Below are positions 33,818 through 41,865 of a stretch of DNA of 64,000 nucleotides, in pieces. Positions within the stretch are counted from its first letter, which is position 1. Every line of letters starts with the position of its first letter. Location of the stretch: NCBI RefSeq assembly GCF_014192395.1, contig NZ_JACHXW010000016.1, positions 1-64,000 of the forward strand, written 5' to 3'. The notes below the pieces were generated by a model that saw only the letters and a program-made list of their open reading frames with translations, ran no database searches and was not told the origin of the DNA. The DNA is from Paenibacillus endophyticus (GTDB lineage: Bacteria; Bacillota; Bacilli; Paenibacillales; Paenibacillaceae). The translations under genes were made by a program, and so were the position numbers.

Positions 33818-35296
33818 CTACAGGATGATCGCTATCAATCCGCCCGAGCCCTCGTTGATAATACGTCCGAGTGTCTCCTGCAGCTTGTATCGAGCATTAT
33901 CCGGCATCATCGCGATTTTGCCTTGAATGCCTTCACGCACGATGGAATGCAGGGAGCGGCCGAAAATATCAGACTCCCAGATTTTGATCGGATCGTTCTC
34001 GAAATCCTGCATTAAGTATCTGACCAGCTCTTCGCTTTGCTTCTCCGTACCGATGATTGGAGCGAATTCCGACTCCACGTCGACACGAATCATATGGATG
34101 GACGGTGCTGTGGCCTTCAGTCTAACCCCAAAACGCGAGCCTTGACGGATTAGTTCCGGCTCATCGAGTGCCATTTCCGCAAGTGTCGGCGCTGCTATGC
34201 CGTATCCGGTTGTCTTGACCATTTCGAGCGCTTCCGCAAAGCGGTCGTATTCCCTTTTGGCATGGGAGAACTCCTGCATCAGCTGCAGCAAGTGGTCTTT
34301 ACCGCGAATTTCAACGCCGACGACCTCCATCAGGATCCGGTCATAGAGCTCATCCGGTGCATACAAGTCGATTTCTGCGACGCCCTGCCCCATGTTCATG
34401 CCGCTAAGCCCAGCTCTAGCAATGAAATCATACTCCATGAACTGCGATACGACTCGATCAACATCACGCAGTCTGCGGATATCCTTCACCGTATCGCGTA
34501 CAGAGCTTTCATAGTTGCTGCGGAGCCAGTGATTGTCATTCAGCACCATGACCCAGCTAGGCAGGTTCACGTTCACCTCATGGACAGGGAACTCGTAGAG
34601 TACTTCTCTAAGAACCGAGATGACCTCTTCTTCACCCATTGTCGCTACACTAAGCGTCATGACAGGAATATCGTATTTGGCTTGAAGCTCGTTGCGGAGC
34701 TGCAGCGCTTCGTCACTCTTAGGCCGAGTCGAGTTAATGACAAGCACGAATGGCTTGCCGACCTCCTTCAACTCGTTGATGACGCGTTCTTCTGCAACAA
34801 CATAGGAGCTGCGCGGTATTTCTGCGATTGAGCCGTCTGTTGTGACGACAACACCGAGTGTGGAATGCTCTTGAATAACTTTGCGTGTGCCAATCTCAGC
34901 AGCTTCTTGGAAAGGAATCGGCTCATCGAACCAAGGAGTCGTAATCATTCTTGGACCGTTCTCATCCTCATAGCCCTTCGCGCCTTCAACCGCATATCCA
35001 ACACAATCGACCAGTCTCACGTTTACCTCAAGTCCATCGGTAACCCTGAGCTGTACCGCTTGATTAGGAACAAATTTAGGCTCTGTTGTCATAATCGTTT
35101 TGCCTGCGGCGCTCTGAGGAAGTTCGTCCACGGCTCTGACACGGTCTGATTCATTTGCAATGTTCGGAAGCACGACCGTTTCCATAAACCTTTTAATAAA
35201 CGTTGATTTGCCCGTCCGGACCGCCCCTACAACCCCGAGGTAAATATCCCCGCCGGTTCTTTCGGCTATGTCCTTGAAAATGTCCACTTTCTCCAC
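33818..35296 (-). CDS. spoIVA: Stage IV sporulation protein A (spore coat basement ATPase)
   Basis: A 492-residue protein, the exact length of B. subtilis SpoIVA. It builds the basement layer of the spore coat on the forespore outer membrane in the mother cell, polymerising on ATP hydrolysis. The Walker A GVVGAVRTGKST is near residue 20; LVDCVGYAVEGAKGYED follows, and the carboxyl end LGRIINEGSGGLIAIIL is the membrane-associating helix recognised by SpoVM. The start is GTG behind GGGAGGGG. A sigma-E-like promoter lies 100 bp upstream. Confidence 0.97.
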   Translation of the reverse strand: MEKVDIFKDIAERTGGDIYLGVVGAVRTGKSTFIKRFMETVVLPNIANESDRVRAVDELPQSAAGKTIMTTEPKFVPNQAVQLRVTDGLEVNVRLVDCVGYAVEGAKGYEDENGPRMITTPWFDEPIPFQEAAEIGTRKVIQEHSTLGVVVTTDGSIAEIPRSSYVVAEERVINELKEVGKPFVLVINSTRPKSDEALQLRNELQAKYDIPVMTLSVATMGEEEVISVLREVLYEFPVHEVNVNLPSWVMVLNDNHWLRSNYESSVRDTVKDIRRLRDVDRVVSQFMEYDFIARAGLSGMNMGQGVAEIDLYAPDELYDRILMEVVGVEIRGKDHLLQLMQEFSHAKREYDRFAEALEMVKTTGYGIAAPTLAEMALDEPELIRQGSRFGVRLKATAPSIHMIRVDVESEFAPIIGTEKQSEELVRYLMQDFENDPIKIWESDIFGRSLHSIVREGIQGKIAMMPDNARYKLQETLGRIINEGSGGLIAIIL

Positions 35297-35395
35297 TGAA
35301 TATCCCCTCCCAATTGATTTTTCCGGTTCGCCGCCATCCACCGGTCAATAGGGCAGGCCAGCGACGCAACTCGTACATGCTTTTGGACTAGTATC

Positions 35396-35423
35396 ATCAT
35401 ATGTGCGTGCTTACCGATTATGA
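35396..35423 (-). promoter_or_regulatory. Candidate sigma-E promoter of spoIVA
   Basis: TCATAAT, 13 bp, CATATGAT on the minus strand, resembling the mother-cell sigma-E consensus; spoIVA is a known sigma-E gene. Confidence 0.55.
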
Positions 35424-35516
35424 CGATTCCTTCTACGAAAACTTTTTTTGTTCGACTGCGGGCTTCCCTTCCAAGACTGAGTTATATGAGCAAAACTAAA
35501 AATCTATGTCCCTCAT

Positions 35517-35557
35517 GGCAAAAAATCCCCTCCTTGACTTACGCCAAGGAGAGGATT
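35517..35557 (-). terminator. Terminator after YphF-like gene
   Basis: AAUCCUCUCCUUG and CAAGGAGGGGAUU with an eight-base loop and a five-U tail on the minus strand, 30 bp after the stop. Confidence 0.85.
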
Positions 35558-35588
35558 CTGTAAGTAATGTCCATTTTCAGGACATATT

Positions 35589-36314
35589 TTATGATTTGAC
35601 AGCCTGCGGCTCATTATTGACCAGATGATAGATGGGAGCTTTGACTGGGACGAAATCTGATCCGTCAACCAGCAGCGAGCGCAGGTCAAAATCCGCCGCA
35701 AACTCTTTTTGATCGCTTTTTTGGATGAATTGCATGATGTCAATGCCGTAATCTGTGTAGACGACGCCATTCTCATCGACAAGCGCTTGAAGCGTCTGGC
35801 CTGAGAATACGCTTCGGATCGTCGGTGCTGACTTATTCATTTTTTTATAATTGATTTGATAAAAACCAGGATAGGTTTGTTCGCCCTTTGGGAGCACGCT
35901 GTTCGTTTGAATGTATGACGTTACCCAGCTTTGAATATCATTGATATTCTGAAAAGCGACAATATCGAGCAGCTTTACCCTTGGCTTCGTTTCCTCGTCA
36001 ATAAGAAGAAAGCTGAAGCTGCCACCGTTCTCGAATGCAGCCGAAGGTATATCGGTCAGATAGCCTGTCCGGCCAAGCTTGCCGAAATCAATATAAAACT
36101 TCTCATACTTTGGCGTTTCCGCCGTACTGTTCTTGATCGGCAGCATACCCGTTTCATCCTTGTACTGGTCAATTGCTGCCTGTACGTTGCGAACCGCTTC
36201 TTTCGGAGCGACCTGGTTTTGCTTGAGCTGGTCCTTCGGGTACATGCACCCTGATAATGCCATCAACATGACGATCGAGCCGACCAGCATCGCCAAGCTT
36301 TTTTTAACATTCAT
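35589..36314 (-). CDS. YphF-like lipoprotein
   Basis: A 241-residue predicted lipoprotein with signal MNVKKSLAMLVGSIVMLMALSGC cut short here to its key part: a hydrophobic stretch and lipobox LSGC at about residue 23. The mature part is soluble (YYEKF-like and FYIDFGKLGRTGYL segments). Position between spoIVA and yphE-like genes corresponds to B. subtilis yphF, of unknown function. ATG follows GGGGGAGGTAAAAAA. Three 39-bp-spaced palindromes lie directly upstream. Confidence 0.75.
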   Translation of the reverse strand: MNVKKSLAMLVGSIVMLMALSGCMYPKDQLKQNQVAPKEAVRNVQAAIDQYKDETGMLPIKNSTAETPKYEKFYIDFGKLGRTGYLTDIPSAAFENGGSFSFLLIDEETKPRVKLLDIVAFQNINDIQSWVTSYIQTNSVLPKGEQTYPGFYQINYKKMNKSAPTIRSVFSGQTLQALVDENGVVYTDYGIDIMQFIQKSDQKEFAADFDLRSLLVDGSDFVPVKAPIYHLVNNEPQAVKS

Positions 36315-36329
36315 TTTTTTACCTCCCCC

Positions 36330-36427
36330 AAGGTTTGTTAAACAAACCTGCTTCGTAAGCGTAAACCCAAGGTTTGTTTAACAAACCTACTTCGTAAGCG
36401 TAAACTCAAGGTTTGTGTAACAAACCT
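36330..36427. repeat. Three tandem palindromes, 39-bp period
   Basis: Units at 36330-36349, 36369-36388 and 36408-36427 each read AAGGTTTGTTAAACAAACCT or a one/two-base variant, and each is an inverted repeat (AGGTTTGTT/AACAAACCT). They are separated by nearly identical 19-bp spacers containing CTTCGTAAGCGTAAAC. They fill the whole gap between the ferredoxin stop and the YphF-like lipoprotein. They may be protein-binding operators or RNA hairpins; no U-run follows them on the transcribed strand. Confidence 0.85.
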
Positions 36428-36429
36428 TT

Positions 36430-36777
36430 TTACCACAAATCGTCGCTTTCCTCCGCTTGTCGCGCAAGCTGGCGTGCCACTGCCGCGCGCAGCGGGTCAA
36501 GCGGTACATCTACCTCAACTTTGCCCGCGACCCTAGCTTGACAGGAAAGTCTGTAATTATCTCCGTCTAGGCCAGAAAGCTTCCGACTTTCATTGTCTGC
36601 AATCGGAGCAAGCTCGCTCCCAGGGCGCACGGAAACCTTGCACATGAAGCAAGCAGCCTTACCCCCGCATCTCGTGCGAATCGGCACGTTGGCGCGTCTG
36701 GCGGCGTCTAGGAGCGTTGTGCCCCGCCTCACCTTCACGGTCTTTCCAGCCGGCCAAAAGGTAACCTCTCCATCCAT
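36430..36777 (-). CDS. [2Fe-2S] ferredoxin, CX5CX2C type
   Basis: A 115-residue electron carrier. The cluster ligands are C-x5-C-x2-C in TRCGGKAACFMCKV (about residues 36-45) with the fourth cysteine in YRLSCQARV (about 79), an adrenodoxin-like spacing. It has a short acidic tail. It is downstream of a nucleotidyltransferase-like gene (3-bp gap) and of another ferredoxin, all on one strand. No partner reductase is present. Confidence 0.88.
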   Translation of the reverse strand: MDGEVTFWPAGKTVKVRRGTTLLDAARRANVPIRTRCGGKAACFMCKVSVRPGSELAPIADNESRKLSGLDGDNYRLSCQARVAGKVEVDVPLDPLRAAVARQLARQAEESDDLW

Positions 36778-36780
36778 CAG

Positions 36781-37380
36781 CTACTCACCGGCCTCTCGAT
36801 TGGCTAGCAAACGTCGGAGACTGTGCTTAGCCTCCTCCGTAAACGTATTGCTTTGCTCAATAACAGCGAAAGCGTGCACATGCTTCTCAGGAGCTGCTGA
36901 GCATGCTTTTGCGATGAGCTCAACCCGGTCCATACGATCGCGCAGAAAGTTGAACCATAGCTCATGCGCTAACGGCACAACCGGCAATACCAAATTCAAA
37001 CCGTTTATATCGATCCACTCGGATAGCGGAAGCAACGTCTCCCGCACTTTCGTTTCATAGACGCTGCCGCCTGCTTCTACGCGGAATCCCCCAACTAGCT
37101 CAACATGGACTCCCTTGATACGATAATGGCTTAATACCGAACGGTACATGCCCGTGACACTCAAGGCTGGCTTATCTACTGCATAAGGCTCGAGCGCTTT
37201 ATGAATATTCGCTACATCTTGATCATCGCAATACAGATCCAAATCGCGAGGCAGCGCCGCAAGAGACAGACCGCGCAGCATGAGACTTGCACTCCCGCCG
37301 ATTACCCAGCTTTCAGCAGTCGAATCGGTTGCTTGCCTAACGGCAGCCAGCGCTTGGTGAATGTTAACGTCCTGTGTCAT
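36781..37380 (-). CDS. Nucleotidyltransferase-like protein
   Basis: A 199-residue protein with the nucleotidyltransferase-fold pattern GGSASLMLRG, then PRDLDLYCDD (the paired aspartates), and VHVELVGGF further on with a possible third acidic residue. This resembles AbiEii/MNT-type nucleotidyltransferases, but no antitoxin-like gene is adjacent. The start is the ATG after AAGGAAGTGCCAGCG. It is squeezed between two [2Fe-2S] ferredoxin genes, an arrangement I cannot explain. Function is unknown. Confidence 0.7.
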   Translation of the reverse strand: MTQDVNIHQALAAVRQATDSTAESWVIGGSASLMLRGLSLAALPRDLDLYCDDQDVANIHKALEPYAVDKPALSVTGMYRSVLSHYRIKGVHVELVGGFRVEAGGSVYETKVRETLLPLSEWIDINGLNLVLPVVPLAHELWFNFLRDRMDRVELIAKACSAAPEKHVHAFAVIEQSNTFTEEAKHSLRRLLANREAGE

Positions 37381-37409
37381 CGCTGGCACTTCCTTCCACG
37401 TCGTTCTTA

Positions 37410-37706
37410 TCAAAAATATGGTTTGTTCGCAGCTGAAATATTCGCATCTGCGGTTTTAATGATGGCTTGGCAGCCTAACCGGTAGCCTTCATCAAATTCC
37501 TCCGGCTCGAGACGGTCCCACTCTTCGTCCGTGATACCTTCCAGCTGGTCAGCACCCTCTGTAACCAGGCAGCGGCAGCGAGCGCAGGTTCCGCGCGCGC
37601 AGGAGAAACTCCAGTCAACATCATGCTTCATCGCAAGATCAAGCAGTGAGAGCCCTACTTCCGCTTCAACGACGGCTGTTTTGGTTCTACCCTTTAATTC
37701 AATCAT
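37410..37706 (-). CDS. [2Fe-2S] ferredoxin, plant type
   Basis: A 98-residue ferredoxin with ligands C-x4-C-x2-C in SCARGTCARCRC (about residues 35-43) and the last cysteine in YRLGCQAII (about 79). It leads a three-gene run: ferredoxin, nucleotidyltransferase-like, ferredoxin. Many paenibacilli carry such a ferredoxin here; the electron partner is unknown. Confidence 0.88.
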   Translation of the reverse strand: MIELKGRTKTAVVEAEVGLSLLDLAMKHDVDWSFSCARGTCARCRCLVTEGADQLEGITDEEWDRLEPEEFDEGYRLGCQAIIKTADANISAANKPYF

Positions 37707-37761
37707 TGTATGTGAAATTCTCCCTTTTCGTTAGTAATCTCCAAAACCGTATGTATAAGTA

Positions 37762-37941
37762 CTAAATAATTGAAATTAATCCGCATATAAATCCAATGAT
37801 TAAAATGAAAAAAGCAATAAGCGATAGGACAAATTTAAGTGCGCCCTTCGTTTTCATGCGAGCAAACGTAATTAAAAGGGCCGCAATCGCCATCATTCCA
37901 ATGCCGAAAAGCGAAACCCACATTTTTGTCATAGCATCCAT
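37762..37941 (-). CDS. YphE-like small membrane protein (DUF2768-like)
   Basis: A 59-residue protein with two predicted membrane helices (about residues 8-26 and 37-58) joined by ARMKTKGALK. Size, topology and place between gpsA and the yphF-like gene match B. subtilis yphE, a DUF2768 member. The upstream AGGAGA lies 12 bases before the ATG, slightly long; an ATG three codons in is even farther. Role unknown. Confidence 0.7.
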   Translation of the reverse strand: MDAMTKMWVSLFGIGMMAIAALLITFARMKTKGALKFVLSLIAFFILIIGFICGLISII

Positions 37942-38037
37942 AGTATTTCCAGTCTCCTAATCTATATCATAATGAATTCTTCCCCATTATAACATTGCAT
38001 AAGTAGAAACGCATAACGGCGTCCTGTCAATATATGC

Positions 38038-38195
38038 CATCGTTTCGGCGAAACGTATAGAGAAAGGATGAGCTAACTCATATCCTTTCCTATACGTCAC
38101 GGTGAAACGGCTATCGCCGTCCTTTGGCTGCGCGGCGCGTTTCATTCCGAGGAATATAGAGAATGTATAGCCTAAGCATATACGTTCCTATATTT
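38038..38195. repeat. Hairpin-rich dispersed repeat, copy 1
   Basis: Contains a long imperfect hairpin (38053-38096, arms with CGTATAG and CTATACG), then a block starting GGTGAAACGG, a GAAACG...CGTTTC arm pair, and a final hairpin with AATATAGAGAATGTA and CGTTCCTATATTT. The block from 38101 recurs with roughly 80 percent similarity at 48687-48785, also between minus-strand genes. Confidence 0.8.
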
Positions 38196-38196
38196 C

Positions 38197-38265
38197 AAAA
38201 AAAAGGACAAAAGCTGACAGGACACTGCACCGAACGCGTGGTTCGGGGCGCCTATCGCTTTTGCC
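38197..38265 (-). terminator. Terminator after SpoVIF-type gene
   Basis: Outer arms GGCAAAAGC and GCUUUUGUCC enclose a second hairpin (CCGAAC/GUUCGG), followed by eight U on the minus strand, just past the stop. Confidence 0.65.
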
Positions 38266-38273
38266 ACAGCACT

Positions 38274-38549
38274 TTATTTCTTCATCATCATTTTCATGAG
38301 TGTTTCCATATTGCTAGAGCTCATTCCGCTAGCCTTTACGGCTTTAACGATATCATTGACTGTCGATTCGGCAACCTTGACCTTTGCCATTTCCGACACC
38401 TGCTTAATCAGCTTGCGAAGCTCAGCTTCGTCCTGCATCGTTTCTGATGTTACACCGCTGGCCAGCTTTTTGACTGAGCTCTCGGAAATTGTCTTGCCGG
38501 TTTTTTTGTTGATTGAACTGAGAATATCTTTGGAGAAATCCTTCGCCAT
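38274..38549 (-). CDS. Stage VI sporulation protein F-like
   Basis: A 91-residue soluble helical protein. The pattern KKTGKTISESSVKKLA, FQDE-like MQDEAELRKLIKQV and the final MKMMMKK resemble the SpoVIF family needed for late spore maturation in Bacillus. It sits between gpsA and the YphE-like gene. ATG has GGAGGTGTAAGGT upstream. Confidence 0.75.
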   Translation of the reverse strand: MAKDFSKDILSSINKKTGKTISESSVKKLASGVTSETMQDEAELRKLIKQVSEMAKVKVAESTVNDIVKAVKASGMSSSNMETLMKMMMKK

Positions 38550-38630
38550 ACCTTACACCTCCAGGATGCGCAAGTGTCTTGCTCCATGCATCATATGAGA
38601 AGGCGTTATGTTTGGTGTAGGCGCTGGTCC

Positions 38631-39665
38631 CTAGCCCAGATCCTCAATTTCATGCGTGCGAAGTCTGCCCATTAGATGTTCTACCGCAGTCCGAGGTGAT
38701 TTATTCGCGAATAGAACCTCATATAGTTGAAAGGTAATTGGCATTTCGACATCGTATTCCTTAGCCAAGTCATAGGCTGCTCGCGTAGTTTTCACACCTT
38801 CTACAACCATACCCATCTTGCTAAGCACGTCTTCAAGCGGTGTACCGTCAGCAAGCATATAGCCCGCGCGCCAGTTCCGGCTGTGTTTGCTTGTGCAGGT
38901 AACCACTAGATCGCCTACGCCAGCAAGACCGGCAAAAGTAAGCGGGCTAGCACCCATTGCGGTGCCAAGCCTGCTAATTTCGGCTAGACCGCGCGTTAGC
39001 AGCGCTGCTTTCGCATTATCTCCGAATTGCAGGCCGTCAGTCAGTCCTGCCCCCAAAGCAATAATGTTTTTGATCGCACCGGCTACCTCTACGCCAACAA
39101 CGTCCGGATTCGTGTACACGCGGAAGTCCGTATTCATTAGCGCATCCTGCGCTTGCTCCGCAGACGCTATGCTGGCAGACGCAACAACGACAGTCGTCGG
39201 CTGCTTAAGAATCACTTCTTCAGCGTGGCTGGGACCCGAGAGCACGACAAGCTGCTCCTGTGAGCGTCCAAGCTCTTCTGCGAGGACGGTTGTCATCCTC
39301 TTCAACGAAGTCGTCTCGAACCCCTTCGTTGCATGCACGACGAGCGTTTCTTCCGACAAATGCACTGCCGCCTGCTTCGCCACCTCGCGCATCGCACCGG
39401 ATGGTGCTACGAATAAAGCCAGCTCTGCATGCTGAAGTGCAAATTCCATGTCTGTGGTCGCTTGAATACGCGCAGGAAGCATTACTCCAGGCAAAAACTT
39501 ACTGTTCATGCGGTTCTGGTTGATATCTTCTGCTTGTTCCGCGCTTCTTGTCCACAACTTCACTTGATAGCCGTTACAAGCAAGCACTGATGCTAGTGCG
39601 GTGCCCCAGCTGCCCGCTACAAGCACCGCTGCGAACTTTGATGTCTCCCCGAGCTGATTGTTCAT
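38631..39665 (-). CDS. gpsA: Glycerol-3-phosphate dehydrogenase [NAD(P)+]
   Basis: A 344-residue enzyme producing sn-glycerol 3-phosphate for phospholipids. The substrate site shows GAIKNIIALGAGL with the catalytic lysine (about residue 195) and GLAEISRLG. The nucleotide loop reads VLVAGSWGTALA, where the first glycine of the usual GxGxxG is valine (GTA codon). The start is taken at MNNQLGET, with AAAGGAT upstream at a longish 13 bases. It overlaps nothing but lies 10 bp after plsY, its partner in lipid synthesis. Confidence 0.95.
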   Translation of the reverse strand: MNNQLGETSKFAAVLVAGSWGTALASVLACNGYQVKLWTRSAEQAEDINQNRMNSKFLPGVMLPARIQATTDMEFALQHAELALFVAPSGAMREVAKQAAVHLSEETLVVHATKGFETTSLKRMTTVLAEELGRSQEQLVVLSGPSHAEEVILKQPTTVVVASASIASAEQAQDALMNTDFRVYTNPDVVGVEVAGAIKNIIALGAGLTDGLQFGDNAKAALLTRGLAEISRLGTAMGASPLTFAGLAGVGDLVVTCTSKHSRNWRAGYMLADGTPLEDVLSKMGMVVEGVKTTRAAYDLAKEYDVEMPITFQLYEVLFANKSPRTAVEHLMGRLRTHEIEDLG

Positions 39666-39675
39666 GAAACGCTCA

Positions 39676-40272
39676 CTATCCTTTCTTAGCACCTAGCTTG
39701 TTTTCCGTTCCTTGAAGCAGCTTTACAATATTCGACCGATGGCGGACGAAAGCAAAGATACAGATCAGAAGACTTGCACATAACAACGGTACTGAAAAAT
39801 AAAAAATGGATATGAATAATGGCGTTAATGCCGCAAACAAAAGTGAGCCTAAAGAAACATAACGAGTTAAAGCAATGGAAGCGATCGCAACAGCGCCTGC
39901 ACACAGTGCAGGTACGAAAGCAAGTGTCGCAATAACGCCAACCGTTGTGGCGATGCCCTTGCCGCCTTTGAATCGGAACCAAATCGGCCAGTTATGACCA
40001 ACAATGGCCGCTAATCCGCACAAAACGGGAATCCAGTCATTCTCTCCGAGCGCATGACCAATCCAAACAGCCGCTACGCCTTTCGCAATATCAAGCACAA
40101 ATACGAGTATGCCCGGCCCTTTGCCGAGCACCCGCAATGTGTTGGTAGCGCCGGCGTTGCCGCTGCCGTGCTGACGGATGTCAATGCCTTTCACCCATTT
40201 TGCAATGACGATGCTGAATGAAACCGAACCTAATAAATAGCTTAAAGCAACCGCAATTACTCCATATAACAA
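39676..40272 (-). CDS. plsY: Glycerol-3-phosphate acyltransferase PlsY
   Basis: A 198-residue membrane enzyme acylating glycerol 3-phosphate from acyl phosphate, first step of phosphatidic acid synthesis. Motifs GSVSFSIVIAK, HGSGNAGATNTLR (motif 1) and FKGGKGIATTVG (motif 2) are intact; about five to seven hydrophobic helices. The start is TTG after GGGGAGAAG. It directly precedes gpsA, which makes its substrate. Confidence 0.96.
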   Translation of the reverse strand: MLYGVIAVALSYLLGSVSFSIVIAKWVKGIDIRQHGSGNAGATNTLRVLGKGPGILVFVLDIAKGVAAVWIGHALGENDWIPVLCGLAAIVGHNWPIWFRFKGGKGIATTVGVIATLAFVPALCAGAVAIASIALTRYVSLGSLLFAALTPLFISIFYFSVPLLCASLLICIFAFVRHRSNIVKLLQGTENKLGAKKG

Positions 40273-40284
40273 GCTACTTCTCCC

Positions 40285-41607
40285 CTAATCTTCTTCGGAC
40301 TTACGACGCGAGAATATTCGTATTGGCGTCCCCTCAAAATTAAACGCTGCACGAATTTTGTTTTCCAAATAACGTTCGTACGAGAAATGCATAATCTCCG
40401 GATCATTGACGAAAACAACAATCGTAGGAGGTTTAATCGCTACTTGAGTCACGTAATTAATGCGCAGGCGCTTTCCTTTATCGGACGGAGGCGGATTGAT
40501 CGCCACCGCATCAGAGATGACATCATTAAGCAGATGCGTTTGAATGCGCATCGCGTGCTGTTCAGAAACATGCTTAACAACCGGCAGCAGCTTTTGTAAG
40601 CGCTGTTTAGTCAACGCAGAAAGATAAGCGATTGGAGCATAAGACATGAACAAGAAATGATCACGGATGCTTTGCGAGAACAACTGCATCGTCTTCTCGT
40701 CCTTATCAACGACATCCCACTTGTTAACTACAAATATCGATGCTTTACCCGCTTCATGGGCATAGCCGGCGATATGCTTGTCCTGTTCGATAATGCCTTC
40801 TTCTCCATTGATCAGTACAAGAACAACATCAGCGCGTTCAATGGCTTTCATCGCACGCATAACGCTGTACTTCTCGGTAGATTCATACACCTTGCCGCGT
40901 TTGCGCATACCAGCCGTGTCTATTAGCACATAACGCTGGCCATCGCGCTCGAACGGCGTATCGATTGCATCTCGCGTTGTGCCTGCGACGTCGCTGACAA
41001 TAACCCGGTCTTCGCCAAGTAGCGCATTCACGAGTGATGATTTACCTACGTTAGGCCGGCCGATTAATGCTACGCGAATAACATCCTCGTCATAGCCGTC
41101 ATCCGTTTGCTCCGGCAGCAGTGCAACTGCAGCGTCCAGCAAATCGCCGATGCCTAGTCCATGCGAGCCCGAGATTGCGATCGGTTCACCGAAACCCAAA
41201 CCATAAAACTCATAAACCTCGTCCATTCGGCCTTGGTTGTCCACTTTATTCACTGCAAGCACTACAGGCTTTCCTGAACGGAAAAGCATTTGTGCGACTT
41301 CATCATCTGCAAGCGTTAAGCCGGATTTGGCATCGGCCATAAAGATAATCACATCTGCTTCTTCAATGGCAAGCTCAGCCTGCATACGTACAGATTTCAT
41401 GATTTCATCTTCGCCGTCAATTTCAATACCACCGGTATCAATAATGCTAAACGGTTTGCCATTCCACTCTCCGGTGCCATACAGTCTGTCACGAGTGACT
41501 CCCGGTTTATCCTCAACAATTGCTAGACGGTCGCCGATGACCCGATTGAAAATGGTGGATTTACCCACATTCGGACGACCGACGATAGCGATAACGGGTC
41601 TTGCCAT
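40285..41607 (-). CDS. der: Ribosome-associated GTPase Der
   Basis: A 440-residue double GTPase required for 50S subunit assembly. Two G domains are visible: GRPNVGKSTIFN with DTGG and NKVD in the first (1-160), and GRPNVGKSSLVN with DTAG and NKWD in the second (about 177-345). A carboxyl KH-like domain (RLRINYVTQVAIKPP) follows. ATG is behind AAGGAG. Confidence 0.98.
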   Translation of the reverse strand: MARPVIAIVGRPNVGKSTIFNRVIGDRLAIVEDKPGVTRDRLYGTGEWNGKPFSIIDTGGIEIDGEDEIMKSVRMQAELAIEEADVIIFMADAKSGLTLADDEVAQMLFRSGKPVVLAVNKVDNQGRMDEVYEFYGLGFGEPIAISGSHGLGIGDLLDAAVALLPEQTDDGYDEDVIRVALIGRPNVGKSSLVNALLGEDRVIVSDVAGTTRDAIDTPFERDGQRYVLIDTAGMRKRGKVYESTEKYSVMRAMKAIERADVVLVLINGEEGIIEQDKHIAGYAHEAGKASIFVVNKWDVVDKDEKTMQLFSQSIRDHFLFMSYAPIAYLSALTKQRLQKLLPVVKHVSEQHAMRIQTHLLNDVISDAVAINPPPSDKGKRLRINYVTQVAIKPPTIVVFVNDPEIMHFSYERYLENKIRAAFNFEGTPIRIFSRRKSEED

Positions 41608-41685
41608 AGTTTGTTTTCCACTCCTTCAAAAATACTCACGTTAACCATCATAGCAAAAAAGTGCGTTCTTGGCTAACTTTTCATA

Positions 41686-41865
41686 TTACTTGCGGTTGAC
41701 CAATATAATTGTGCCATTCTTCAAATCATGTGCGCTGGCATCCAATATCTTCTCGAGAAGAAATGCTGTTTTCTCCAACTTGTCTTTCGAATCTTCAATA
41801 AAAATGGGAGCTCCGCCCCCGACTGCCTCAAAATGCATGGCCACAATTGCTACGATTTTAGCCAT
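41686..41865 (-). CDS. Capping complex subunit for YIEGIA
   Basis: A 59-residue protein (MAKIVAIVAMHFEAVGGGAPIFIE...) of the small family found next to YIEGIA genes in endospore formers. The ATG is nine bases after AAGGAGG and overlaps the YIEGIA stop by eight bases, so the two are made together. The biochemical role is not established; the name reflects association with its neighbour. Confidence 0.8.
   Translation of the reverse strand: MAKIVAIVAMHFEAVGGGAPIFIEDSKDKLEKTAFLLEKILDASAHDLKNGTIILVNRK

Noticed and set aside
36330..36427. CRISPR-like array
   Set aside because: Three perfectly palindromic units with near-identical spacers; spacers do not vary as in CRISPR and no cas genes are present.
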